Source: Planctomycetaceae bacterium (lineage in GTDB: Bacteria > Planctomycetota > Planctomycetia > Planctomycetales > Planctomycetaceae). Taken from it: a DNA stretch of 64,000 nt. The stretch covers positions 31,716 to 95,715 of the forward strand of contig JAKFVC010000111.1 of the NCBI GenBank assembly GCA_021732415.1, written 5' to 3'. A model generated the notes under the pieces. That model was not told the origin of the DNA and made no database searches. It saw only the letters and a program-made list of their open reading frames with translations. How positions within the stretch are numbered: position 1 is the stretch's first letter; every line of letters begins with the position of its first letter. This document shows, one piece after another, positions 20,049-29,890 of the stretch. The position numbers and the translations under genes are program-made.

Positions 20049-22493
20049 TTAGTGCTGGAACAGAAATTCTTTCGAGTTCAGAATCGCCCAACCCACGTCT
20101 TCCAACGCGAGGCGGCGATCAGCAGCGGCAGTGATGTGCTTCACGGCGGCTGTCATTTCACCTTCGACCGGCTTGCGGCTGAGGGCTGACATGTAGAGTT
20201 CCGTGATGATTTCTTCGTTCGTCTTCATCGCGGTAATCAACTGAGCGATCCGGCCGTTGTTATCACGCAGCTTGTTATGCACAACCGGGCCGTTGATCAT
20301 CTGCAATGCCTGCGACAGGTTCGATTCGCTCGACCGTTCGCACTGGCAAGCCATTTCACGTTGCGGCTGACCGAAGATCTTCAAGAAGTAGTGATCGGTC
20401 GGGGGATCGGGCAGTTCCGTCGCCCGCGTGCCAACTGGCAGACCGGGGAACGCTTCGGGGACATTGGTCACCGCACAAATCGCGTCGAGCAACTGTTCGG
20501 CCGACAGCAACCGAGTCGTTCCGTGCGACGCATAGATCTCGTCGTCAGCGTTGAACTGATTCTTGCGCGAACTCAGTTGGTACGTCCGACTCTTCATGAT
20601 CGTCTTCACAGCCCACTTCATCGAGAACTTGTTGGCCACGAATTCCTGAGCCAACTTGTCCAACAACGGAGCATTGGAGGGGGGATTGGAATCACGGAAG
20701 TCGTCAACCGGTTCGACGATTCCACGACCGAGCAAATGGCCCCAGATGCGGTTGATCGTCGCCTTGGCGAAGAACGGATTGTCGGGAGCCGTCAACCAGG
20801 CGGCAAACACTTCACGACGATCCTGACCTTCGGGCACATCGACGTCACCCTTCAACAGCAGGTGGGTCTTCATCGTCTTGCCGGTACGGGGCTGAGTCAC
20901 CTCGCCACCCGCATTGACGAAAATCACTTCTTCATTGGCGTCGGCCGTCGGCTTGCGACCAACTCGGACGAAGGCGGCACCGATGCCGTAGTAATTGTCC
21001 TGGGTCCAGCGTTCGAACGGATGGTTGTGGCACTTCGCACATTGAATACGAATGCCGAGGAACAACTGGGCGGTCGTTTCGGTCGCGTCTTGAGGATCAC
21101 GGCTGGCTCGCCAATAGTTGGCGGCGGGGTTCTCGTAAGCACTTCCCTTGGCGGTCAGCAATTCACGAGCAAACTGGTCGAACGGTTTGTCGTCGCGGAT
21201 GCTTTCGTAGATCCACAAGCGGAACTTGTGAACTCCGGTGGCATTGAGCTTCTTCGAATTCGACCGCAACACGTCGGCCCACTTCAAGGTCCAGAACGAG
21301 GCGAAGTCATCACTCTCGACCAGTTGGTCAACGAGTTGATCACGCTTGGTCGGAGCCGTGTTGGCGAGGTAGGCTTGGGTCTCAGCAACGGTCGGCAGGC
21401 GGCCGGTCGTGTCGAGATAGGCCCGGCGGAGGAATTCTTCGTCGGTGCAGACGTCCGAGGGGAGAATCTGCAGTTGCTTGAGCTTGGCGAAGACCAAACC
21501 ATCCACGAAACCGTTTTCAGCAGGATTGTTCCAGGCAAACCCGGGAACTTGCTCCAGGAACGTAATGTAGCTGGTGGCCATCTTGTCGAGGTAACGGGCG
21601 AGAATGGCGGTCTCACCGCGTGAGTTCTTATTGACGAGGCCGTTTTCATCCACCTTGGCGACAGTCTCATTTGACGAGGTGAAGACGGTCAGCGGAGTGA
21701 CGTCTCGCACGCTGCCATCGCTGAAGGTCGCCATGGCGATCATCTGTTGACGGCCGGCGGCCTGCTGGAAGGTGCGGGACTCGGGCAGCAATTGAATTTT
21801 GACGACTTCGGGTTCCGTGGCCGGATCGAGTCGCAGGCCTTCAGAAACCCAGTCGTACATCACGCGGTGCGGGGGATCATTCTTCTTCAGACGGCGACCG
21901 CCACCGTGGGCGACTTCCATCAACGGCTTCTTCAGCAACAAGCTTTCGGCCGGTTCGAGGGCATTCGTCCGTCGACCGTAGAACTCGGTCCGCAGGGTCA
22001 TGATGTCGAGGGCCGGGTCGTAACCCCGCAACGACAAGCGGAACCCACCCTTGCCCGACGGCGAACCGTGGCAGGCACCCATGTTACAGCCGGCCTTAGA
22101 CAAGGCGGCAATCGTTTGATTCTTGAAGCTGACGGGGGTCGGCTGAGCCATGTTCTTGATCGTGGCGTCGGCAACGGCTTTCAAGGCACCGACCGTCGCC
22201 GTGATCTGCGCCGAACCATCGGCAACAGGCTTCACCAGCGACTTATCAATCTTCGAGATCGCGTCGGCCGACGACGTCAAGACCGCCACCGAAGTCAGGT
22301 CACGCATTTCACCGTTGGCGTATTTGCCGGTAACGATGATTTGCTGCTGAGCCCGCGATCCATTCAATTCGAACTTCGCCGGTTCAACGGTGATCTCGGT
22401 CGGAGTTCCAACATCAATTGCCGGTTCGGCAGCCAACAAGAGACCGGGACCTGTGCAGGCCAGGGTCAACGATAACAGGATCCAGCGTCGCAT
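20049..22493 (-). CDS. Exported DUF1549/DUF1553 protein with Ig-like domains and heme c motifs
   Basis: The frame opens at 22586, but the ATG at 22493 has GGAGA upstream and starts a signal peptide (residues 1-22), giving 814 residues. Two bacterial Ig-like (Big_2) segments lie near 30-115 and 230-315. Between them is CNMGACH (136-142), an unusual Cx4CH pattern; CAKCH at 485-489 is a standard c-type heme site. DUF1549 spans roughly 330-530 and DUF1553 the rest. These proteins are abundant in planctomycetes, are exported and of unknown function, and typically sit beside PPC-domain proteins, as here. A redox role is inferred from the heme motifs. Confidence 0.88.
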   Translation of the reverse strand: MRRWILLSLTLACTGPGLLLAAEPAIDVGTPTEITVEPAKFELNGSRAQQQIIVTGKYANGEMRDLTSVAVLTSSADAISKIDKSLVKPVADGSAQITATVGALKAVADATIKNMAQPTPVSFKNQTIAALSKAGCNMGACHGSPSGKGGFRLSLRGYDPALDIMTLRTEFYGRRTNALEPAESLLLKKPLMEVAHGGGRRLKKNDPPHRVMYDWVSEGLRLDPATEPEVVKIQLLPESRTFQQAAGRQQMIAMATFSDGSVRDVTPLTVFTSSNETVAKVDENGLVNKNSRGETAILARYLDKMATSYITFLEQVPGFAWNNPAENGFVDGLVFAKLKQLQILPSDVCTDEEFLRRAYLDTTGRLPTVAETQAYLANTAPTKRDQLVDQLVESDDFASFWTLKWADVLRSNSKKLNATGVHKFRLWIYESIRDDKPFDQFARELLTAKGSAYENPAANYWRASRDPQDATETTAQLFLGIRIQCAKCHNHPFERWTQDNYYGIGAAFVRVGRKPTADANEEVIFVNAGGEVTQPRTGKTMKTHLLLKGDVDVPEGQDRREVFAAWLTAPDNPFFAKATINRIWGHLLGRGIVEPVDDFRDSNPPSNAPLLDKLAQEFVANKFSMKWAVKTIMKSRTYQLSSRKNQFNADDEIYASHGTTRLLSAEQLLDAICAVTNVPEAFPGLPVGTRATELPDPPTDHYFLKIFGQPQREMACQCERSSESNLSQALQMINGPVVHNKLRDNNGRIAQLITAMKTNEEIITELYMSALSRKPVEGEMTAAVKHITAAADRRLALEDVGWAILNSKEFLFQH

Positions 22494-22714
22494 AGGTGGA
22501 TGTCTCCGTCTGGGGTGGGAGTGACGCTTACAAGGCGGCTTCGTAAGGTGGGACCGACAACAGGGTCGGCCTAGGATTGTATACAACCTGATTCTGATTG
22601 CGATGCAAATTCAAGAATCTGGATTCGTTTATTCTTCTGAGCTTAACACAGATCAATCTTCGCTTAAATGGTATTCCGGGCTTCGTCGGCAAATTTGAAG
22701 GAATCGAAAGCGTC

Positions 22715-22864
22715 CGTGGGACGGGTCTCCAGGCCCGTCAGTCCCTCAATTGTGCCTCGTTGGAACAGCGACATCATCCAGTGCGGGTGATTTGGACAAC
22801 GCGAAGCGTGTCCGTATTTAATCGCGCTGCAGAGTGACGGACGGGCCTGGAGACCCGTCCCACG
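22715..22864. repeat. Inverted pair, GACGGGTCTCCAGGCCCGTC family
   Basis: Arms 22715-22740 and 22835-22864 are inverted copies, and each arm is itself a hairpin. The right arm ends 9 bp before the stop of the PPC gene. The element sits in the 380-bp gap between the PPC and DUF1549 genes, which are transcribed in the same direction; the remainder of that gap shows no gene. Confidence 0.85.
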
Positions 22865-22873
22865 ATACCCCAA

Positions 22874-25174
22874 TTACTCCACGATCAACTTTGCATTGGC
22901 GGCAGTTTCGGCGAACTTTTGGTTGGCCGCGGTTCCCTCTCCCTTGATGCTCAGGTTCTCAATCGTCCCAACCTGGGCATCGGCTGCGGCGGTGAGGGTG
23001 ATTTCGACCTCGGATTTCCCTTCTGGGATCGTCGCCTCGGCCGCCGTCACTCCCTTGGGAAGATTCGCGAATGTCAGCACAATCGGCCCGTTGTACGCAG
23101 GGTTGCGTTCGGCGATGACTTTGCCCTTCAACATCGCACCTTTAACGATTTTGGCGGCACCCAAGTCCACCTTGAGTACGAACGGAACCCGCAACGACAG
23201 ACGAACCGCGGGGGCCGCCTGGACGACAGTGTCGTTCCCCTTTTTGCCGGTGCCGATCAGAACTCCGCTAAAGCTACCCAACGGTGCCGTGGGGTTGGCC
23301 GTGAAGACGATCTCGACTTCGTTCTTGTCTTTGTCGATCGGCTTCACCGCGGCCGTGATGCCAGCCGGTAACCCATTTGCCGGGGGGTCGACCGCCAAAG
23401 TAATCGCCTCGGGGAAATCAGCCGCCCGAATGGACTTGATCTTCACGGTGGCAGTCAGATTCTTACCAAACACGATTTCGGCCGGTTCGGTTCGCAACAC
23501 GAAGAACGGCTGCGGATTGGTCCCCAGGGCCAGCGCCTTCGATACAACCTGCGGCGGCAGCGGGGTCGCAGCGAACGCCACCTTCTGAGCGGCAGAAACC
23601 GTCGCCTGACTGGTTACTTCGACTTCGCCAACCTTGGCCTTGCCCAGCACTTTGACTTGATAAATCTTGCCGTCGGGTGCGGCGCCGTTATTCAGAATGG
23701 TCAAGACAGTGGTGGTCTGACCGGGGCCGATGACGGCTCCCGTTCCAGCCACCGGGGCCGGTGCATCCACCAAACTCAACTCGATCGGGCCGTCGTAGCC
23801 ACGGCGAACAGCGGTCACTGAAATCCGCGCCGTTCCCTGCAATGGCACGTTAAGCGTATCCGAAGATGCCGCCAGATCGAATCCCGCCTGGAACGGTTCC
23901 ACATTGATCCGGTAGGCAAAATCGGGCCCGCCGCGTTTGACGAGTTCTTCCACAACCAGCGTGTAATCGCCATCAGCCGGAGCGTTGAAATCAACCACCC
24001 CTTCATTGGCGCCACTGTCATCGGCCGCGACCACCTGACCACCGTCGGCCTTCAAGACTCGCATAAAGAGGTCGGCCGGTGAACCCTGCGTCCGGGTGAC
24101 ACCGGAAAACAGGAACCGCTGGCCCATCTTGGCTGTGAAAATGAAGCGATCGACGTCGCCCGGTTTGTCAAATCGGCCGTTGATGCTGGCCCCCAGGTTG
24201 ATGCGGGTCGCCATCGCTTGCTCATCGTTGGGTTCGACTTCCAGGACTTCTTCGCCGGCCCCGACAGACAGGCTGCCGAAACCACTGGCGGTTCCGTTCG
24301 GCAGCTTGACCCCGATATTCACCCAATTCGCCGGGTTTTCATTCGGAATGTTCACAGTCACCGGGGCGGCCCCATCCAGACGCGAGCCGGCAAATGCCAG
24401 TTGCGCCGGGCCGCCCTTCTTGATCCCCAGCGGATAAGGGGTTGTCACACAGGGAAAATCACCAATTCGCAGGCGGTAAGTAAAATTGGCACCACCCTGG
24501 AAGCGAATGTCGCGGACTTCTACCAGATACTCGCCGGCCGTTTTAAAGGTGTAAGTCAGCCGCGAATCGCCCCCCAGACCGGGTGAGTCATCGCTGTAGG
24601 CCAATTCACGACCTTGCAGATCCAAAATTCGCAGCATCGGATCGAGAGGTGAGCCCAACCTCCGGGCCACGACTTCAAACGACAGCGTCTGCCCCGCGGC
24701 AGCGGTCAGCTTGTAATAGCCGCGGGATAGGCTATCTACATTTCCGTCGACACCGACTGGTACCGTCAAAGCTTGAGGGGTGGCGGCAGTCTGATTGGGT
24801 TTCACCTGAGCAATCGACGGCAGATCATCCACCATCATCAGCCACAGGTTGGAAATCCCCGTCGGATTGGCAATCCGCAGTCCGTGTACGCCAACGGGAG
24901 CATCGGCCGGGACTTTGAAGGCGAACGTCACTTCGGCAGCATTCTTGCCGTTGTCGGGAACATCGGCGGCCAGAGTCGGTTCGGCCGGGAAGCTTGACCA
25001 GATTTGGGTCGCGCCCGCCAGGCCACCACCTCGTATTTTGACGGCCAGCGTCTGCCCGGGAATCACGGCTTGGGGAGAAGTACTGGTGATCGCGGGGATC
25101 TGCGCCCAGGCAGCACTCCCCGTCACACAACACGCTACGCCTACCAAGATCTGCAGGGTTCTGGCCAATCTCAT
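22874..25174 (-). CDS. Exported protein with pre-peptidase C-terminal (PPC) domains
   Basis: ATG at 25174 is chosen over the open frame to 25291 because AGGAGA precedes it and a signal peptide (ending AWA, about residue 23) follows; the protein is then 766 residues. Two PPC-type beta domains are recognisable: one with GYYKLTAAAGQTLSFEV and YSDDSPG, the other with DVDRFIFTAKMGQRF and DGDYTLVVEEL. The rest is Ig-like beta sequence. There is no catalytic motif. It is probably secreted or surface-attached and acts with the heme-containing DUF1549/1553 product of the next gene; this pairing recurs in planctomycete genomes. Confidence 0.85.
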   Translation of the reverse strand: MRLARTLQILVGVACCVTGSAAWAQIPAITSTSPQAVIPGQTLAVKIRGGGLAGATQIWSSFPAEPTLAADVPDNGKNAAEVTFAFKVPADAPVGVHGLRIANPTGISNLWLMMVDDLPSIAQVKPNQTAATPQALTVPVGVDGNVDSLSRGYYKLTAAAGQTLSFEVVARRLGSPLDPMLRILDLQGRELAYSDDSPGLGGDSRLTYTFKTAGEYLVEVRDIRFQGGANFTYRLRIGDFPCVTTPYPLGIKKGGPAQLAFAGSRLDGAAPVTVNIPNENPANWVNIGVKLPNGTASGFGSLSVGAGEEVLEVEPNDEQAMATRINLGASINGRFDKPGDVDRFIFTAKMGQRFLFSGVTRTQGSPADLFMRVLKADGGQVVAADDSGANEGVVDFNAPADGDYTLVVEELVKRGGPDFAYRINVEPFQAGFDLAASSDTLNVPLQGTARISVTAVRRGYDGPIELSLVDAPAPVAGTGAVIGPGQTTTVLTILNNGAAPDGKIYQVKVLGKAKVGEVEVTSQATVSAAQKVAFAATPLPPQVVSKALALGTNPQPFFVLRTEPAEIVFGKNLTATVKIKSIRAADFPEAITLAVDPPANGLPAGITAAVKPIDKDKNEVEIVFTANPTAPLGSFSGVLIGTGKKGNDTVVQAAPAVRLSLRVPFVLKVDLGAAKIVKGAMLKGKVIAERNPAYNGPIVLTFANLPKGVTAAEATIPEGKSEVEITLTAAADAQVGTIENLSIKGEGTAANQKFAETAANAKLIVE

Positions 25175-25787
25175 CAGTCGTCTCCTGAATCCTGTGCTCG
25201 GTCTCAACACCGGTGCTGGACCGTGAACGCACAAACGAACTTTTATATTCCCGCCATAATAAGCCACAGTTCCGGCGCCGGTCAAAGGCAAAGCCCCGTC
25301 ACAGCCGGTCGAGGCCGCAAAAACCCCCTACAACCCGCACGACAGGACTGACCAGAAAAAGGGACGTACAGGAAAGGGCACTTTGAACGTAAGTGCAACC
25401 TCGATAAGCCTTTTGCAATTGATCCCATAAGTCCCATTGGTCCCATCCGTCCCATAAATCCCATGGAAACTCATGGACCAATGGGACTTGGCATTTCACA
25501 TGTTTGCCAAGTGTCGGAACGAATTGTTGATCGCCCCTGATGTTGATCGTTGCCCGCATTCCAGTGAATGCGATCGCTCCCTGCGCTGTCCGTAGCATTC
25601 CATTACGGACATTGGACTTCCGTGGTGTTCGGCAGACCGGGCGCCGCAGCAAATGATCTTAAATGACTCTGCAGTCAAGGGGAGACCGCTATAGGAGTAG
25701 TCGCGGCTCAAACCTATAATTCGATATTGGATCACTCAAATCCTGGAAATCTGGCTCATTCCAATCAGCCATCACAGAGCAGGGACG
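25175..25787. other. Intergenic region with iterated GTCCCAT repeat
   Basis: 613 bp between the divergent PPC and SirB1-like genes. At 25422-25491 a run of GTCCCAT-type units is followed by the inverse (GGACCAATGGGACTT near 25475), a second member of the family at 8380-8471. The remainder, including the approach to the SirB1 gene, shows no gene or RNA I can support. Confidence 0.6.
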
Positions 25788-26645
25788 ATGCAGATGGGGC
25801 ACATCATGTTGACCGACTTTGACTTTGCGAACGATGCAGAGTTCACCAAGTTGCTAGCCCGGCGGGACGATGTGGATCTGACAACTGCGGCCTTGGAGCT
25901 CGCCCGAGATGCCTATCCGCAACTCGATTTTTCTGTGACACAGAGTTGGATTGCCCGGCGGGCCAGCGAGATTGCGTCGGGCATCCTGCAAGCTCCCGAT
26001 GAAGAACAGGGCTTGGGATTGCTGGCGGAGTGCCTCGCCGTGAAACACGGTTTGACGGGCAGCCGCGGAGCTTATCTGCAGGCTGATGGCAGTTTCCTGA
26101 ATCGCGTCATCGAGACCGGTCACGGGATTCCGATCAGCCTGTCGGTCATCTATATGGCCGTGGCCAATCAAGCCGGCTTGGGACTGCACGGCGTCGCCGC
26201 ACCAGGCCATTTTATGACGCGTTACGAGGCCGTCGATGGCCCGCTGTTTATAGACGCATTTGCGGACGGCGAAATCTTGAACCTCGACCAGATGCTGCTG
26301 CGGGTCACCTTAACGACCGGATTTTCGGAAGAGCGTGCGCTCACGGTTCTCGAGCCGGCTTCGTCCCGCACGATTATTATTCGCATGCTGAATAACCTGA
26401 AGTCGCTGTATTTTCAGCAGGAGAATTGGAACGCCGCCTGGAAAGTCCAGCACCGCCTGACAGCTCTGCAGCCGGGTTCTTATGAAGAGCGGCGGGATCT
26501 GGGGCTGATCTCCGTGAAGGCCAATCGTCCGGGACCGGCTGTTGATATCCTGGAGACGTGCTTGAAATCGGCCACCAAGGGTGATGCGACGGCGATTGAA
26601 TTCCAGTTGGCCGAAGCGCGGCGGCAGCTCTCTGAGTGGAACTGA
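25788..26645 (+). CDS. SirB1-like transglutaminase-core protein with TPR tail
   Basis: A 285-residue cytoplasmic protein. The block GLTGSRGAYLQADGSFLNRV, then GIPISLSVIYMAVA and GVAAPGHFMTRYE, matches the SirB1_N domain (PF13369), a transglutaminase-like fold. The position that is catalytic Cys in active members is not clearly Cys here, so it may lack enzyme activity. The last 100 residues form TPR-like helices (LKSLYFQQENWNAAWKVQ). The role is unknown; homologues often accompany genes of protein or cofactor maintenance. Three in-frame ATGs (25788, 25794, 25806) compete; the third directly precedes the conserved part. Confidence 0.78.
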   Translation: MQMGHIMLTDFDFANDAEFTKLLARRDDVDLTTAALELARDAYPQLDFSVTQSWIARRASEIASGILQAPDEEQGLGLLAECLAVKHGLTGSRGAYLQADGSFLNRVIETGHGIPISLSVIYMAVANQAGLGLHGVAAPGHFMTRYEAVDGPLFIDAFADGEILNLDQMLLRVTLTTGFSEERALTVLEPASSRTIIIRMLNNLKSLYFQQENWNAAWKVQHRLTALQPGSYEERRDLGLISVKANRPGPAVDILETCLKSATKGDATAIEFQLAEARRQLSEWN

Positions 26646-26659
26646 TCGCTCCGCGATCC

Positions 26660-26725
26660 GTAGCCCGACTCTCTGAGTCGGGTGTATGGGGCGTCGAACG
26701 GACCCGACTCAGAGAGTCGGGCTAC
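26660..26725. repeat. Palindrome of CCCGACTC/GAGTCGGG hairpins overlapping a stop codon
   Basis: Arms 26660-26682 and 26703-26725 are exact 23-bp reverse complements (GTAGCCCGACTCTCTGAGTC... and inverse), and each holds its own small hairpin. The element starts 14 bp after the SirB1-like stop; its right arm overlaps the end of the convergent cobA-hemD gene, whose stop (26709-26711) lies inside it. Confidence 0.88.
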
Positions 26726-28247
26726 AGGTCGCTTCACGACCCCTAACTATCGCCTCCAAAATCCCCTCCCACGTAAATACCTTCGCCTCGGCAGAAATCG
26801 GCAAGCCGACTTCCAGCGCGGCGGCTGTCGTGACGGGGCTGATGCTCGCCAGCTTCACTTCTTGACCCAGGCGTGCTCGTGCGGCAGGAGTCAACTTATC
26901 CGCCAAGTTACGGGCGATCGACGGGCTGCTCAGGCCAATCCAGTGCAACTTGCCTTGTTCGATATCGGACAATATAGAGGCCGGCAAGGCCTCGACGTCG
27001 ACGTTCTGATAGACGACCAACTCATCGAGGATCGCACCAGCCGCACGCAGTTCGGTCGGCAGGACATCTCGCCCACGGCTGGCTCGAGCCCACAAGACAC
27101 GTTTCCCGACGACCAGCGGTTTCAGAGCATCGGCAAGTGCTTCCGCCCGGAATGATTCGGGAACCAGATCGGCATGCAGACGGAATTCTTCCAGCGCAGC
27201 AGCCGTACTGGAACCAATCGCAGCCAGCTTTGCTCGGCCGAGACGGCGGGCATCTCCTCCTTGGGACCACAGGCGATCGAAAAACTGACGGACACCATTC
27301 GCGCTGGTAAACACGATCCAGTCATAGTCATCCAGATGTCGCTGGCAGGCATCCACTCCGCTCCAGTCGTCTGGCGGCAGAATGGCGATCGTCGGCAGCA
27401 TCACCGGGTCACCACCCAATTCCACCACTCGGTCGATGACCTCAAACGCCTGTCCCTCAGCCCGCGTAATCCCGATCCGCAAACCAAACAGGGCCCGCTG
27501 TTCGAACCACTGCAGGGAATCACGCAGCCGGACACATTCCCCCACAATAATCAGCGAAGGTGCATGCAGTTCTGCAGAGCGAACGCGTGCGGCAATGTCG
27601 GCCAATGTGCCGGTGACAGTTCTCTGTTGCGGCCATGTGCCGCGACTGATCACCGCAGCCAGCGTTTCTGCCGGTTTGCCGGCTTGAACCAACGCCTTGG
27701 TGATCACTTCCAAGCGATGCAGCCCCATGTAAAACACGAGTGTCCCGGGGAAGTGCGAGAGAGCGTCGTAATCGAGATGGCTTTCCGTCTTCGTCGGGTC
27801 TTCGTGGCCCGTAATCAGTGCCACGGCTGAAGAGATCTCACGATGAGTCAACGACATGCCCGCGTAGACACTGGCGGCGAGTGCCGCTGAAACCCCTGGC
27901 ACCACTTCATAGGGAATGCCCGCTGCGACCAGGGCGGCCGCTTCTTCGGTGCCTCGTCCAAATAGATAGGGATCGCCTCCCTTGAGCCGGACGACCGTCT
28001 TCCCCGACATTGCCGCTTCCACGAGATGCCGGTTGATCTCATCTTGCGGCAAAGCCCGTCCGTCGATCGAATTGACCCGGCAAGTCCGTTCGGCACTCGC
28101 TGATGTGTAACGGAGCAACAGCGGATTAACGAGCCCGTCGTAGAAGACGAGATCCGCACGCCTCAGGCATTCCACAGCGCGAACCGTAATCAGCCCGGGG
28201 TCCCCCGAGCCTGCTCCGACCAGATAAACTTTGCCCACTGACGACAC
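26709..28247 (-). CDS. cobA-hemD: Uroporphyrinogen-III C-methyltransferase/uroporphyrinogen-III synthase fusion
   Basis: 512 residues in two domains. Residues 5-245 are the SAM-dependent methyltransferase (SUMT): GAGSGDPGLI at 11-20 and GGDPYLFGRG at 90-99 bind SAM and substrate, and the product is precorrin-2 on the way to siroheme or cobalamin. Residues 255-500 are uroporphyrinogen-III synthase (HemD): GITRAEGQA, DWIVFTSANGVRQFF and KLHWIGLSSPS fit. The fusion joins two successive steps at the branch between heme and siroheme/B12 and is known in several phyla. The last residues (CSPTL) are encoded by a dispersed palindrome, so the C-terminus has probably been remodelled. Confidence 0.93.
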   Translation of the reverse strand: MSSVGKVYLVGAGSGDPGLITVRAVECLRRADLVFYDGLVNPLLLRYTSASAERTCRVNSIDGRALPQDEINRHLVEAAMSGKTVVRLKGGDPYLFGRGTEEAAALVAAGIPYEVVPGVSAALAASVYAGMSLTHREISSAVALITGHEDPTKTESHLDYDALSHFPGTLVFYMGLHRLEVITKALVQAGKPAETLAAVISRGTWPQQRTVTGTLADIAARVRSAELHAPSLIIVGECVRLRDSLQWFEQRALFGLRIGITRAEGQAFEVIDRVVELGGDPVMLPTIAILPPDDWSGVDACQRHLDDYDWIVFTSANGVRQFFDRLWSQGGDARRLGRAKLAAIGSSTAAALEEFRLHADLVPESFRAEALADALKPLVVGKRVLWARASRGRDVLPTELRAAGAILDELVVYQNVDVEALPASILSDIEQGKLHWIGLSSPSIARNLADKLTPAARARLGQEVKLASISPVTTAAALEVGLPISAEAKVFTWEGILEAIVRGREATCSPTL

Positions 28248-28265
28248 GGGGGAAGCTCGCTCTCC

Positions 28266-28334
28266 GTAGCCTGACTCTCCAGAGTCGGGCGAATGTATTC
28301 AACTCCAGCGCCCGACTCTGGAGAGTCAGGCTAT
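28266..28334. repeat. Palindrome of CTGACTCTCCAGAGTC hairpins
   Basis: Arms 28266-28291 and 28309-28334 are inverted copies (GTAGCCTGACTCTCCAGAGT...), each itself a hairpin; same style as 26660-26725. It occupies the gap between argC and cobA-hemD and ends 3 bp before the argC stop. Confidence 0.88.
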
Positions 28335-28337
28335 ATC

Positions 28338-29351
28338 TCAGACCAACAACCCCGTGGTTTCCGGGAATCCATACATCAAATTGAAATTCTGCACGGCGAC
28401 TCCCGCCGCACCTTTAATCAAGTTATCCAGACACGCGACAATCACCGGCTGCTGCCGATTCATCCGCACCGTCACATCGAAGTAGTTCGTAAATGCCGAA
28501 TCCTTCGTCGTGGGGAGATGATCGCAAACCCGGACGAACGGCTTTCCGGCATAAAACTCACGATAGACAGCAAGTAAGTCGCCCTGCGTGGCCTGTCCTG
28601 TCAGTCGCGGGTAAATTGTGGCCAGGATGCCTCGATCCATCGGCACCAGATGCGGCGTAAAGGTCACTTCGACATTCTGACCGGAGACATCGCCCAGGAT
28701 TTGCTCGATCTCCGGCTGATGACGATGCGTGCCAATTCCATAGGCGCTGAAACTCTCGTTGCATTCCGAGAACAAAGTATTGAGCTTCGGAGCCCGCCCT
28801 GCTCCGCTGACTCCGCTCTTCGCATCGACCACAATCCCGGTCGGTTCAATCAGCCCACGAGCAATCAGCGGCGCCAGTGCGAGAATCGACGTACTGGTAT
28901 AACACCCCGGATTGGCAATCAGATTCGCGGTGACAATCCGTTCGGCGCCAAGTTCCGGCAATCCATAAACCGCGGTTTTCAGTCGTTCCACATCGGTATG
29001 GACATGGCCGTACCATTTTTCGTAGACCGCGGGATCTCGCAAGCGGTAGTCGGCACTCAGATCGACGACGCGCGTCCCTCCGGCCAGCAAATCGGGGACG
29101 ACGGCCATGCTGGCGACATGTGGCAGAGCACAAAATACAGCATCGGCGCGTTCGCAAACCTGTTTTGCGTTGAGATCTTCACAATTCAGCTGGAGGCGAC
29201 CGTACAGGCTGGGATGGACTTGATGGATCGGCGGTGAGCCGTCCTGACGGCTGGTTAAGGCAGTGATTTCAACGTGCGGATGCCGCAGCAGAATTTTGAT
29301 CAATTCGAGCGCGGCATATCCCGACGCTCCCAGCACAGCAACCCGGACCAT
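28338..29351 (-). CDS. argC: N-acetyl-gamma-glutamyl-phosphate reductase
   Basis: Third step of ornithine/arginine synthesis: NADPH-dependent reduction of N-acetylglutamyl phosphate to the semialdehyde. The nucleotide-binding loop [10 protein letters not shown] is at 8-17, and the catalytic Cys150 sits in ANPGCYTS (147-153). The conserved GVSGAGR and HRHQPEI segments are present. Length (337) is normal. It is upstream of cobA-hemD on the same strand with a 90-bp gap filled by a palindrome. Confidence 0.95.
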   Translation of the reverse strand: MVRVAVLGASGYAALELIKILLRHPHVEITALTSRQDGSPPIHQVHPSLYGRLQLNCEDLNAKQVCERADAVFCALPHVASMAVVPDLLAGGTRVVDLSADYRLRDPAVYEKWYGHVHTDVERLKTAVYGLPELGAERIVTANLIANPGCYTSTSILALAPLIARGLIEPTGIVVDAKSGVSGAGRAPKLNTLFSECNESFSAYGIGTHRHQPEIEQILGDVSGQNVEVTFTPHLVPMDRGILATIYPRLTGQATQGDLLAVYREFYAGKPFVRVCDHLPTTKDSAFTNYFDVTVRMNRQQPVIVACLDNLIKGAAGVAVQNFNLMYGFPETTGLLV

Positions 29352-29534
29352 GATTTCGCGTTTCCTGTCTCAATACGTCAGTGACTTTAACAGCTTCACC
29401 ATTTTAGAGTCTTGGTCCGCCGGATGCACCTGTGGTGTTGATCGCTCAGCGATACGTACGACGTCGCGACGAGAGAAGGACACTGATATCGGATCGCCGG
29501 TTCTACGAATTCAGCGACACCCCAAAGTCGCCCA

Positions 29535-29738
29535 GGCGAGCCGGGCGGCGTCAGCCCCCGGATTCTTCTTTGACGCAGTAATTTCAACGGAATTCAATCG
29601 TTCTGAAACTCTGATAGACAGTAACTTCTGCCTTTCTTCGTGTCCTTTGTGACCTTCTGTTCAAAACAATATTGGAACAGAAGGTCACAAAGGACACGAA
29701 GGACGAAGAATCCGGGGGCTTACGCCGCCCGGCTCGCC
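29535..29738. repeat. Two nested inverted repeats of different families
   Basis: Outer arms 29535-29568 and 29705-29738 are 34-bp reverse complements with one mismatch (GGCGAGCCGGGCGGCGT...), belonging to the GAGCCGGGTGGCGT family. Inside are perfect 27-bp arms 29636-29662 and 29675-29701 (core CACAAAGGACACGAAG) round a 12-bp loop. The inner right arm ends 3 bp before the outer right arm. The element lies in the 539-bp gap between divergent argC and the FAH gene; no gene is visible in the rest of the gap. Confidence 0.9.
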
Positions 29739-29890
29739 TAAAGATGTCTGTTGGGCGTCATCAAAAGTGTTTGATCCGAGTTCAAACTGCGGTTGAGACG
29801 CCGCTGAACTGGTATGCGATCCGGCCAACTGGTAAGCTCGCAAAACTGTCGGTTCGGCCATCAAATCATCAGATATTGAGGAACACCATC

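Noticed and set aside
20277..21623. 448-codon open frame on the plus strand
   Set aside because: It lies antisense to the DUF1549/1553 gene, whose heme, Ig-like and family motifs are clear; the translation shows no family features.
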